Shown: one piece after another, positions 11,477-20,716 of the stretch
How positions within the stretch are numbered: the first letter of the stretch is position 1
How the letters are laid out: each line of letters begins with the position of its first letter
From: Halichondria panicea
Taxonomy: Eukaryota; Porifera; Demospongiae; Suberitida; Halichondriidae
Length of the DNA stretch: 39,695 bases
Assembly: GCF_963675165.1 (NCBI RefSeq)
Contig: NC_087379.1
Span: 8,443,839-8,483,533 of the forward strand
Direction of reading: 5' to 3'
Notes under the pieces: generated by a model
Told to the model about the DNA's origin: nothing
The model's input: the letters and a program-made list of their open reading frames with translations, nothing else
Database searches by the model: none
Made by a program: the position numbers and the translations under genes

Positions 11477-12204
11477 CTCTTGTGTGTGTGTAGGAGGAGA
11501 TGGTCTATCTCGCTGGGAGAAGTATGTACAAGATAAGCGAAAGAAAAAGAAGGATAGAAAAAAAGAGAAGGAGACGATCAGTTCTGAGGTTGTGGGATTC
11601 GATGATGACTTCTTCCAAAAGTCCACCACCACCAAAACTCCTTCTCAGGTATAACTCTCAGTGTGTGTGTGTGTGTGCCCCCCCTCAGTGTGTGCGTGTG
11701 TAGGGCTCTAGGAAGAGAGGAGCTCCAGCATTGGCCCCAGCCTCTGTGAGTGCTACCCACCTCCCTACCTCCCTAGCCTTACCACCAACCCACACATGCA
11801 GGCAGAGCTGGATCTGCTCACAATGGATGATGCCCAGTCAGGCTCTAATGAGAGGGGCTTTGATGTGATGGACCCTCGCTTTGGGGCTCTGTATGAGTCT
11901 CCAATGTTTGCCCCTGATCCAGCACACCCACGCTACAAGTAAGCCCCTCCCCATACACACACAGTGATATTAGCCCTACCCATAGACACACCGAGGCTAT
12001 GGAGGCTATAATGAAAGAGAAGATGCGTAGACGAATAGGCAGGACAGATGCCAGGTAACCAACCACTCAGTGTGTGTACGTGTGTACTGACTCCATGCTG
12101 AATGCAGTGTGGAGCCACTGGTAGAGGCAGTAAAGAGGAAGACCAACGCTTTCAAAAAACGCAGGAAAATGCAACCCAAACAGAACACTAACTCTCTTAC
12201 ATAG
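9294..12204 (+). CDS. ESF1: ESF1 pre-rRNA processing factor homologue
   Basis: Sixteen exons: 9294-9341, 9390-9471, 9563-9637, 9695-9924, 9972-10083, 10155-10329, 10382-10489, 10865-10954, 11007-11093, 11138-11325, 11379-11420, 11494-11648, 11704-11745, 11802-11938, 11986-12054 and 12108-12204; 578 residues (human about 850). N-terminal [16 protein letters not shown] and FSDKRFKV match the family start. The conserved core reads [73 protein letters not shown] and [10 protein letters not shown]. Lysine-rich [20 protein letters not shown] follows, then [17 protein letters not shown]. Known role: nucleolar factor for 18S rRNA / 40S assembly. The human protein's long acidic insert is replaced by a 14-residue repeat (9697-9906). 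Introns hold an interstitial telomere tract (9516-9530) and a 44-bp array. Confidence 0.95.
9489..9562 (+). repeat. Interstitial telomeric tract flanked by 26-bp direct repeats
   Basis: In ESF1 intron 2, TATGTTGTTGCTATAATGTG plus C/T-ATACTA occurs at about 9489-9515 and again at about 9529-9555. Between the copies is GGTTAGGGTTAGGGT, about 2.5 units of the same TTAGGG repeat and orientation as the chromosome end. The second copy runs directly into the CTGCAG acceptor at 9562. Confidence 0.85.
9697..9906 (+). repeat. 42-bp coding repeat in ESF1 (5 copies)
   Basis: Five in-frame units encode [12 protein letters not shown]-x-T with minor changes (GG for EG in unit 2; ET, EA or ST near the end). 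It occupies the position of the acidic low-complexity region of animal ESF1 and keeps the acidic character. Confidence 0.9.
10585..10766 (+). repeat. 44-bp intronic minisatellite with a hairpin core (4 copies)
   Basis: In ESF1 intron 7 (10490-10864). Each unit contains ACCAGTGTACACATTGGTGG followed by GAGGGTCCCTCCCTACACAA. GGGAGGGTCCCTCCC is a 7-bp perfect inverted repeat around one base. Copies differ by one or two bases. No splice site lies in the unit. Confidence 0.9.
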
Positions 12205-12418
12205 TTGATTGTGTGTGAGGTACAATACTGTAGCTGGATAATAATTACGTGTTTAGCAAAATTGATTGCTGTGATTGTGATTGTGATGGATTGCCACAGT
12301 AGCCTTGCAAGAATCCCCACTAGTGCTACACGGCCCTAATACTCCCACACAAAGATGTCATACATTCTCGGGGCCTAGCCGCGGCTTGCAGATTGAGAAT
12401 ATAAAATAAATTTTAATG
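12205..12418. other. Convergent 3' region of ESF1 and POLR2D
   Basis: 214 bp between the two stop codons. AATAAA on the plus strand at 12405-12410 could serve ESF1, and ATTAAA on the minus strand (12412-12417) could serve POLR2D, so the two 3'UTRs would nearly abut or overlap. Confidence 0.5.
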
Positions 12419-12886
12419 TTAATACTGATAACTGATATGAGTTTTAATGTCACTGAGTATTTCTCCTAATTCCAGCTCATCGAACCTTCCCTCGAGACTG
12501 GGCAGGAGAGTGCGTGCCTCCTCAGCAGTGGCAGGACACAAGTTAGCCAGAGCCGCTATCTCAAACTTATGAAGCTTTTGTTTCTGCAGAGTTTCTCGTA
12601 CTGCCTTTATAGTCTCCTTGCTGTTGTATTTGCTGAACCTTTGAGTGTACTCTAGTGTCTTGAGGAATACTTGACTCTGATCTGTATCCTCCTCTTGTGT
12701 TTCATACTGAACCTTCCGATGCTCTAGTAGCATCTTCACCTCTGACACTAACAACGCATCAGCGCTCTCAAAATCTGTGCAGGCATTCACTCAAGGGAAG
12801 GTACACTCACTGAAAAGCTTACCTTTGCCAAACTTGAGCTCTGTGGCGTCTTCATCATCATAATCCACTGGAGTAATAGTCGCCAT
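12419..12886 (-). CDS. POLR2D: RNA polymerase II subunit RPB4
   Basis: Two exons, 12886-12823 and 12774-12419, with a 48-bp intron in phase 1; 139 residues (human 142). It starts [21 protein letters not shown] and continues [70 protein letters not shown] and ends HISYQY; the family ends in a similar SFQY. Known role: pairs with RPB7 (POLR2G) as the stalk of Pol II, for initiation and mRNA fate. An apparent start (MNACTD) just upstream of exon 2 is intron read-through and was not used. It is divergent to GMPS with 60 bp between start codons. Confidence 0.96.
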
Positions 12887-12946
12887 CACCACTGCACCGT
12901 ACCGCTGACTGGTTGTTCTAAATAATGCCCACTGCTACTAAATACC
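12887..12946. promoter_or_regulatory. 60-bp bidirectional promoter/5'UTR, POLR2D / GMPS
   Basis: Only 60 bp separates the two ATGs, so both leaders and any core promoter must fit here or extend into the opposing gene. No TATA box is evident. Confidence 0.6.
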
Positions 12947-13070
12947 ATGTGTGATGAAGACAAGAAGGGATGGAAGCGCCGTCGCTCAGAGGATGAGGAC
13001 ATTAGAGCAGCCAAGAAACCTGCAAGCGACGAGTGTGTGGCTATCCTAGATGCTGGTGCACAGTATGGCA

Positions 13071-13148
<78 letters not shown>

Positions 13149-16100
13149 GCGTGTGTGCGTGTGTGTGTGCCAGCTTGTGAAATATGCCCTCACAGATCAT
13201 CGATAGGCGCATCAGAGAATTGCTAGTAAGAACAGTTCTGTTGCCATTGGATACACCAGCCACACAACTCTCAGACTATCGGTGTGTTAGCTCTGTACCT
13301 TGTGTAGTGTGTCATTATTCGTGGCCCCTTTGTAGTGCTCTCATCATATCAGGAGGACCTAATAGTGTCAATGACTCTGACGCTCTTAACCATGATCCTG
13401 ATATATTTGGGCTTGGTTTGCCTGTACTGGGGATATGTTATGGTATGCAGCTCATCAACAATCACTATGGTGGCCGTGTGGGTGTGTCTGGTCTACGTGA
13501 AGATGGCCAATTCACCATCTCCATTGATCAAGGTGAGTTGGTGTAGTCTCTCACCCACTTGCAATCACTTACCCTGCTCCGCTAGATTGTAAGTTATTCA
13601 GTGGGTTAGAGGCATCTCAAGAGGTGCTTCTCACTCATGGAGACTCAGTCCTCCAGTTGGCCCCTTCTCTCCAGTCAGTGGGACAGTCAGGACCTCTTGT
13701 GGCTGCTCTCAAACACCAGGAGTTGCCAGTGTATGGGCTACAGTTCCATCCCGAGGCTGACCTTACTATTAATGGACTAAAAATCTTTACAAACTTTCTC
13801 TACAATGTATGTTGTGTAGCTGTATGTGTGTGTGTGTGTTAGGTTGGTTGTTGCTTGCAGGTAGCCGGCTGTACTGGGTCTAGTACACTGGAAAGCAGAG
13901 AAGTCAAGTGCATGGAATACATTCGCAACATGGTTGGCACTACTGCTCCTGTGTTGGTAAGAAGATACTGTACGCCCCCTGGTGATCATTACCCCCCACA
14001 TAGTCTCTAGTGAGCGGTGGTGTGGACAGTGCTGTGTGTACAGCTCTACTCAACGCTGCATTAGGCCCTGATCGTGTCATTGCAGTGCATATTGACAATG
14101 GGTTCTTGAGGAGACAAGAGAGTGTGCAAGTCAAGTCATCCCTGGAGACTGTTGGTATTCGTCCCATGGGTAAGAGCAGTGATTATATGCAGGCTATTGA
14201 TCCCCTGGGTAAGAGCAGTGATTATAATTATGGAGGCTATTGATCCCCTGGGTAAGAGCAGTGATTATATGGAGGCTATTGATCCCCTGGGTAAGAGCAG
14301 TGATTGTATGGAGGCTATTGATCCCCTGGGTAAGAGCAGTGATTATATGGAGGCTATTGATCCCCTGAGTAAGAGCAGTGATTATATGGAGGCTATTGAT
14401 CCCCTGGGTAAGAGCAGTGATTGTATGGAGGCTATTGATCCCCTGGGTAAGAGCAGTGATTGTATGGAGGCTATTGATTCCCTGGGTAAGAGCAGTGATT
14501 GTATGGAGGCTATTGATCCCCTGGGTAAGAGCAGTGATTGTATGGAGGCTATTGATCCCCTGGGTAAGAGCAGTGATTATATGGAGGCTATTGATCCTTG
14601 GGTAAGAGCAGTGATTATATGGAGGCTATTGATCCCCTGGGTAAGAGCAGTGATCATATGGAGGCTATTGATCCCCTGGGTAAGAGCAGTGATCATATGG
14701 AGGCTATTGATCCCCTGGGTAAGAGCAGTGATCATATGGAGGCTATTGATCCCCTGGGTAAGAGCAGTGATCATATGGAGGCTATTGATCCCCTGGGTAA
14801 GAGCAGTGATTATATGGAGGCTATTGATCCCATGGGTAAGAGCAGTGATTATATGGAGGCTATTGATCCCATGGGTAAGAGCAGTGATTATATGGAGGCT
14901 ATTGATCCCTCACGCAGTCATCAGAGCTAGTGCACGATTCCTGTCAGCACAAACCAACCTTGCATATACTGGCGAGGATGGATTGCTGAGTCAGCACTCT
15001 TCACTGCCCCTTCATTCTGTGACAAGTCCTGAAGAGAAGAGGACTATTATTGGAGACACGTTTATCAAGGTAACAGACTCAGTGGTACAAGACCTCCATC
15101 TGAACCCTGACCTCATCTTCCTAGCACAAGGTATGCTTACATGTGTGGCTGTGTATATACCTTAAAGCGTTTTCAGATATTTCTCTGTTTTTAGGGTACT
15201 AATTTTGGCAGAATTTAGTCACCTGACTTCATTGAACTCTCACCTCTGCCCCTATAGGAACACTGAGGCCTGACCTTATAGAGAGTGCATCTAGTGTAGT
15301 CTCATCCAATGCACAGCTCATCAAGACACATCACAATGACACTCCATTGGTCAGACAACTACGCCAATCAGTGAGATATTAGAGAGATACACACACTGAT
15401 ATACCACCTCCATATGCACACTGATATACCACCTCCATATGCACACTGATATACCACCTCCATATGCACACTGATATACCACCTCTATATGCACACTGAT
15501 ATACCACCTCTATATGCACACTGATATACCACCTCTATATGCACACTGATATACCACCTCTATATGCACACTGATATACCACCTCTATATGCACACTGAT
15601 ATACCACCTCTATATGCACACTGATATACCACCTCCATATGCACACTGATATACCACCTCTATATGCACACTGATATACCACCTCTATATGCACACTGAT
15701 ATACCACCTCCATATGCACACTGATATACCACCTCCATATGCTCACTGATATACCACCTCTATATGCACAGGGCAGAGTAGTGGAGCCACTGGCAGACTT
15801 CCATAAAGATGAAGTTAGGAGATTGGGAGAGAGTCTAGGACTACCCAAACACCTCGTGCATAGACATCCTTTCCCTGGTACACCACATAGCTGCCATAAT
15901 GTGTGTGTGTATCCATGGTTACTGTGTGTTTGTGTGCAGGTCCTGGACTAGCCATACGCGTGCTCTGTCAGAAGGAGGCATATCTGAGAGATGACTTTGT
16001 GTCCACTAACTCTATTCTGAGCAGTCTAGTCAACCCAGATCAGTGGTCTGGTGTACAACTGAGGGAGTCTGAGAGAGAGGTCCTGAGCAGTCTAACCAGA

Positions 16101-16901
16101 GGCCATTCATTGTATGCCACTCTACTACCCATTTACTCAGTGGGTGTACAGGTACTTGTCTTATAATTACGCTCCGTATCTAGTTATATTGTTTTGCAGG
16201 GCGACTGTAGGACATACAACTATGTAGCTGCCCTGTCTTGTGAAGGCCCTCCACCAGATTGGCAACACCTCATGATACTGGCTAAGATCATCCCTAAGAT
16301 ATGCCACAATGTCAACAGGCAAGTGTGTGTGTGTGCGTGTGTGCGCGTGCGCGTGCGTGCGTGGGGAGTAGTGTGCTTTATAATGTTATGATGCAGAATA
16401 GTGTGGGTGTTTGGTGATCCAGTGAGGGGGCCAGTGGAGGAGGTGACACCCACTCACCTCAGAGCTACTGTACTGGCTACTCTTAGACAAGCAGATCATT
16501 TGGCTCATCAGATATTAGTCAAACACAGTGAGTACACACGATGGTTGCATGCTGCTAATAGTGCCCTCTCTCTCTAACAGATGCTGTAGGTTGCGTGAGT
16601 CAGATGCCTATTGTCCTCATACCTATACACTTTGATAGAGATGAGAGCACTCCATCTTGTCAACGCTCCATTGTTATTCGCACCTTTATAACGTCAGACT
16701 TCATGACAGGTGTTCCAGCTGTCCCTGGAATACAACTACCCCTCAATGTAACCTGCCCCTACCTTAATAACCCACTAACGAGCTTGCCTCTCTCTTCAGG
16801 TGCTGTCTGAGATGGTGACATCACTCCAGACTGTGTCTGGTATATCACGCGTACTGTATGACCTCACACCCAAGCCTCCAGGAACTACTGAATGGGAATA
16901 A
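12947..16901 (+). CDS. GMPS: GMP synthase (glutamine-hydrolysing)
   Basis: Fourteen exons: 12947-13072, 13196-13281, 13336-13532, 13586-13806, 13861-13956, 14004-14169, 14918-15130, 15258-15370, 15772-15877, 15940-16151, 16200-16318, 16397-16527, 16581-16747 and 16800-16901; 684 residues (human 693). The class I glutamine amidotransferase domain has [12 protein letters not shown], the nucleophile motif [10 protein letters not shown] and YGLQFHPE (catalytic His-Glu). The ATP pyrophosphatase domain has the P-loop [63 protein letters not shown] and [12 protein letters not shown]. The C-terminal dimerisation domain has [31 protein letters not shown] and [11 protein letters not shown]. Known reaction: XMP + Gln + ATP gives GMP, the last step of guanylate synthesis. 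The intron after exon 11 appears to use a GC donor. Introns 6 and 8 contain large minisatellites. Confidence 0.97.
13073..13171 (+). repeat. (GT)n microsatellite beginning at the GMPS intron 1 donor
   Basis: About 99 bp of almost pure GT starts at the donor GT (AAG|GTGTGT), then degrades to GCGTGTGC. The intron is mostly this repeat up to the CACAG acceptor at 13195. Confidence 0.9.
14164..14911 (+). repeat. 39-bp minisatellite built on the GMPS intron 6 donor (about 19 copies)
   Basis: Unit GTAAGAGCAGTGATTATATG plus GAGGCTATTGATCCC(C/A)TGG. The real donor (CCCATGG|GTAAGAG, 14169/14170) is the first copy, so the unit is the last few exon bases plus most of a roughly 45-bp ancestral intron. 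The last copy runs into the CACGCAG acceptor at 14917. Two distal units regain the CCCATGG of the exon end. Variants: TTATATG, TTGTATG, TCATATG; the second unit has a short ATTATA insertion and one unit lacks a few bases near 14597. Confidence 0.95.
15392..15771 (+). repeat. 25-bp minisatellite abutting the GMPS intron 8 acceptor (about 15 copies)
   Basis: Unit CACACTGATATACCACCTCC plus ATATG, with CTCTATATG variants. The array starts about 20 bp after the donor and ends as TATATGCACAG|GG at the acceptor (15771), so it fills almost the whole intron. Internal units have CACACTG where the acceptor has CACAG. Confidence 0.93.
16319..16320 (+). promoter_or_regulatory. Non-canonical GC splice donor in GMPS intron 11
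   Basis: The exon ends AATGTCAACAG and the intron starts GCAAGTGTGT; the acceptor is ATGCAG at 16396. Joining here gives [14 protein letters not shown], matching the family CHNVNRVVYIFG without gain or loss. AG|GCAAGT is the typical strong context of GC-AG introns. Confidence 0.82.
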
Positions 16902-17177
16902 CTTGAACACAATTGTCTCTCAATTGTATAATTATTTCATTTGCATTCATTAATATCCAAAATTAATTATTGTTGTTGTTTTGTGAGGTTAAAGTTCACT
17001 GTATTTGAACGCGAAACGATATCGATATCATAATTATCAGCGCAGTAGGCACATAATTATATGTACGAGTTGTCAAAGACTAGTGTGTCAAAGTACCCCA
17101 GCCCAGCAAGCAACGTACAGGAGCTATAAAATATATAGGGAGGGAGCAAGTGGTGGAACGTGCGCTGGGGGCGCAAG
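16902..17177. other. Intergenic spacer GMPS / SAND-SAM gene
   Basis: AT-rich 3' flank of GMPS, then the probable promoter of the next gene, with GGAGCTATAAAATATATAGG near 17119-17138 (TATA-like) about 40 bp before the ATG at 17178. Confidence 0.5.
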
Positions 17178-18320
17178 ATGAATGGAGACAATGACTCTGA
17201 CTCGTCCAGCAGCTCGACTAGTAGCAGCAGTTACGAGAGCAGCTCAAGTGATGGGCCGCCAGCCTCGGGGGGAGGGATGGTATGGGAGACTGATCAACAT
17301 GGAGACTTCATTACTATAAGCTGCTCTGAGAACACGGCACAGTTGTACAGAGATCGCTTTGCTCGAGGTAGCGTTGGCGAGAGTGTATTGTTTGGAGGAC
17401 AATGGATGACTTTGAATAACTTCCAGAGTGTGTCTGGTAGACAGAGCTCCAAGAATTGGAAGAGAAGTATTCGTACAAATGGACGTTGTCTATTTGAGTA
17501 TGTAATGGAAGGTATCCTTTCAGAGCACAGTAAGTCATGTGACTGCTCGCTGTGTGATGGTGTGTTGAGACGGGAGGGTGAGGTAGCTATGGCAACCAAG
17601 AGACGACGCCTGAGTCAGACTGACGGTCAAGGTTGGTCTCCTGGCAATGATGGAGGTGAGTAGTGTACCCCCCACCCTGTATGACGCATACTGTGTGTAC
17701 CCCCCACCCTGTATGATATGTACTGTGTACCCCCCACCCTGTATGATATGTACCGTGTGTACCCCCCACCCTGTATGACACGTACTGTGTGTACCCCCCA
17801 CCCTGTATGATATGTACTGTGTGTACCCCCACCCTGTATGATATGTACTGTGTGTGTGTGTGTGCAGAGGTGGTGGTCGCTGGTGGTGGAGAGAGCTCTA
17901 ACGAAGATGAGTACACACCTGGCAAACCTACTGACACTGAGGACACGATGCACCGCAACTCTGTCATTGGTAAGTACCCTCTAGATATCACCATGACTAC
18001 CTAATCCCCCCTTAGATATATCTGACTTTATTCCTCGGAGATCTAGACGTTCTACTGGTCCTAGACAGTACAAAGGTCATCGTACAGAGCTAGGTACATT
18101 CACCCGACGGCCTACCCACTGGGATTCTGAAGAAGTGGCAGAGTTCTTGAGACTACAAGGCTTCTCTGAGTATGCTACTCCCTTCATGCAGTGTGGCATA
18201 GATGGGCAGAGCTTGTTCCTACTCAAAGAGCATCACTTGTTTGAACGATTCAACATGAAACTAGGTCCAGCACTTTGTCTCCTCGACACTGTGGGTAGAC
18301 TCAAACACCCTCCACACTAA
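17178..18320 (+). CDS. SAND-domain plus SAM-domain nuclear protein
   Basis: Three exons, 17178-17655, 17868-17969 and 18016-18320; 294 residues. A Ser-rich acidic N-terminus (about residues 1-35) precedes a SAND domain at about residues 65-120. That domain reads SVLFGGQWMTLNNFQSVSGR followed by QSSKNWKRSIRTNGRCL; KNWK corresponds to the DNA-contacting KDWK motif of SAND proteins. A Cys pair (CDCSLC) and a basic KRRR follow. After a polar linker, the C-terminal SAM domain (about 225-290) reads PTHWDSEEVAEFLRLQGFSE, then IDGQSLFLLKEHHLFERFNM and KLGPALCLLDTV. SAND binds DNA; SAM often oligomerises, including in Polycomb-type proteins. A chromatin or transcription regulator is therefore inferred. 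SAMD11-like proteins are one candidate relative. I started at the first in-frame ATG. Confidence 0.85.
17656..17867 (+). repeat. Intronic array of about 32-bp units (about 6 copies)
   Basis: Units of GTGTACCCCCCACCCTGTAT plus GATATGTACTGT fill the first intron of the SAND-SAM gene from 7-8 nt after the donor to the (GT)n before the GCAG acceptor. The splice sites themselves are not repeated. Confidence 0.88.
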
Positions 18321-18465
18321 CTCTGTCCAACCATCCATTATATATTATCTTATGCTCTTGATCCATGACATCTCATTGTATCTTTGAATCGGTAATTAAC
18401 ATTATTAAACATTATGTGTACAAGTAATAAATATTATTATGATCATAAAAACAATAGTTAGTTTA
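18321..18465. other. Convergent 3' region of SAND-SAM gene and PEX5
   Basis: 145 bp, AT-rich. Plus-strand AATAAA at 18426-18431 fits the SAND-SAM gene. The minus-strand AATAAA at 18462-18467 overlaps the PEX5 stop codon and may be its poly(A) signal. Confidence 0.5.
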
Positions 18466-19157
18466 TTATAATCCAAACTCTGCAATAAGACCATTAAGGT
18501 CACGTTGTTCTACTAGTGCAAGGCGTTCTGTTGTGCTCCCTAGGAAAGTGACGGCTAATCTAAGAGTGCTCCACACACTCTCAGACATGACGGGTCTTGA
18601 ACCTTGTGGACCCTTGGCTTCTCGCTGGATATTCAGGGCAGTCAACAAGTGTTCAACAGCTTCCCTGCACAAAAGGTGTAACTGGTGGGTGTGGCTTATA
18701 CAGAGGGTTGTGGCTTACTTGTAGGCTCCTAAGTTAATGCAGCTAACTCCGAGATTGTATCGACATCGAGTAAATCCAGGAATTATCTCAAGAGCTTTTC
18801 TGTATGCGGCCACAGCTTCCTCACTTCTGTTACCATTTGCCAGTGTGGCTCCAAGCTTGTTCCAAAGCATGGCATCCTGTATAAAATTCAGAGTACACAC
18901 ACAGAGAAAGTGGGAGGGGCTTACGTCAGGTCTAGTGTCGAGAGCAGCTGAGAAACAATCGACTGCTTTGTCATATTCCTGAGATAAGTTGAACAAAACA
19001 CCAAGACCCACTTGCACATGATAGTCCATTTCATCAGGTGAACTTTGAGCTGCTGCTAAGTACAGGTCCTTCACACGTCCATGCTCTTCTCTGGTGTGTG
19101 TGTGTGTGTGTGTAGGTGTGTGTGTGTGTGGTGTGTGTGGTGTGTGTGTGTGTGTGG

Positions 19158-19219
<62 letters not shown>

Positions 19220-20659
19220 TGTGTGTGTGTGTGTGTGTGTGGTGTGTATACCGTATAGCAGGTAATTTTCGTAGGGTAAAAAATTCGTTTAACTCGAAGA
19301 ACGGTGGTATTTGTGAGTAAACATTTCGTTTAGTCTTGTGGCTGCACTGTATTCCTACGTTCCGGTAAACCACGCCTACGTTAAAAATTCGTGGAGGTCA
19401 GCTTGCCCACGAAAATAACAAATATTTTACCCCACGAAAATAACCCGCTATACGGTACCTTGTCATGAAGGAGCCAGTGAAGGGCTTGTCCGATGGTGTG
19501 TGTGTGGGTGTGATGTGTGTGTGGTGTGGGTGTGTGTGTATACCTTGTCATGAAGGAGCCAGTGAAGGGCTTGTCCGGTGGTGTGTGTGTGGGTGTGATG
19601 TGTGTGTGGTGTGGGTGTGTGTGTATACCTTGTCATGAAGGAGCCAGTGAAGGGCTTGTCTTGTTGTGGAGAGTGTAAATGGGCATATCTGCAGAACGAT
19701 GCGTTATTATACATGAAGCAGTAAAAGCTCTCACTTTGGGTTGTGTTGTATCCAAGCTCTGAGAGCATCCAGTGCCTACAGGAGAGGAGACAGTTGGTAT
19801 GATGACAGGTCTATTAGAATACCTTCAAGATTAGTACAGGCTGACTAGAGAAGTGCAGCACTGCCTCTATGCCAGGCATTCTCAACACACTGTGTGTGTG
19901 TACCTTGTTCTGTTGGGACTCGTTAGTGTAGCTCACAGCCAGGGCTTGATGTGCTTCTAGGTGGCCAGGCTCCAGACACAAACACCTAACAATCAATACA
20001 TCAATAGTAACCACTGTTGTAGAGCTTACTTGTGTAATGCAGCAATGGCAGGGAGGTCTTGTTCATTGTCTGCCTGAGTGCTGCCCAGATACAGCCATCC
20101 CTGCACAAGACCTATCAACACGCACGCACGCATGCACGCACGCACACACACACACACACACACACACAGACTATATACCTGTACACTGTCTGGTCGAGCC
20201 TGTACCTCAGCCTCAAACAAGAGTACAGCTGATGGCAGGTCACCTTCCTTTCTTCTCTTGAGACCCTCAGCTAATGGATCTGACACATCCAACAGAGGAT
20301 TGTCAGGAGTAAAAGAATAGTCAGTGAGAGGCTGGGAGAACTCTGACAGCCATGGATGACTCTCTTGTTCTCTGTACAAACAGAGCAGCTTGTCTTGTGT
20401 TCAATCATTGCTTACATACCTGGAGAGATCTGTCCATTCTTTCTCCAGCTCAGACCAGAACCCTCCATTACTAGCGCCTCTCTCAAACTGCTCACTCCAG
20501 TCCTAACAGGAAGAACAAGTGCTAGGACTACACTGTAGTCGGTGCTAGGACTGCACTATAGTCAGTATAACAGTACCTCTTGCTTAGTTGCAGGTACCTC
20601 CCCAGAAGCCATTGACCTCACAAAGTCCATAAACTGCTCACACAATAAGATAAAATACA

Positions 20660-20716
<57 letters not shown>

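Noticed and set aside
12735-12790. POLR2D start at MNACTD
   Set aside because: Lies in the intron; the upstream exon 12886-12823 joins in phase and gives the family-like N-terminus and length.
14122-15165. 347-codon open frame through the GMPS array
   Set aside because: Mostly 39-bp intronic repeat read in several frames plus the real exon 7 in its own frame; GMPS homology requires the array to be removed.
14164-15771. CRISPR-like arrays
   Set aside because: Units are contiguous without unique spacers and lie in eukaryotic introns; they are minisatellites.
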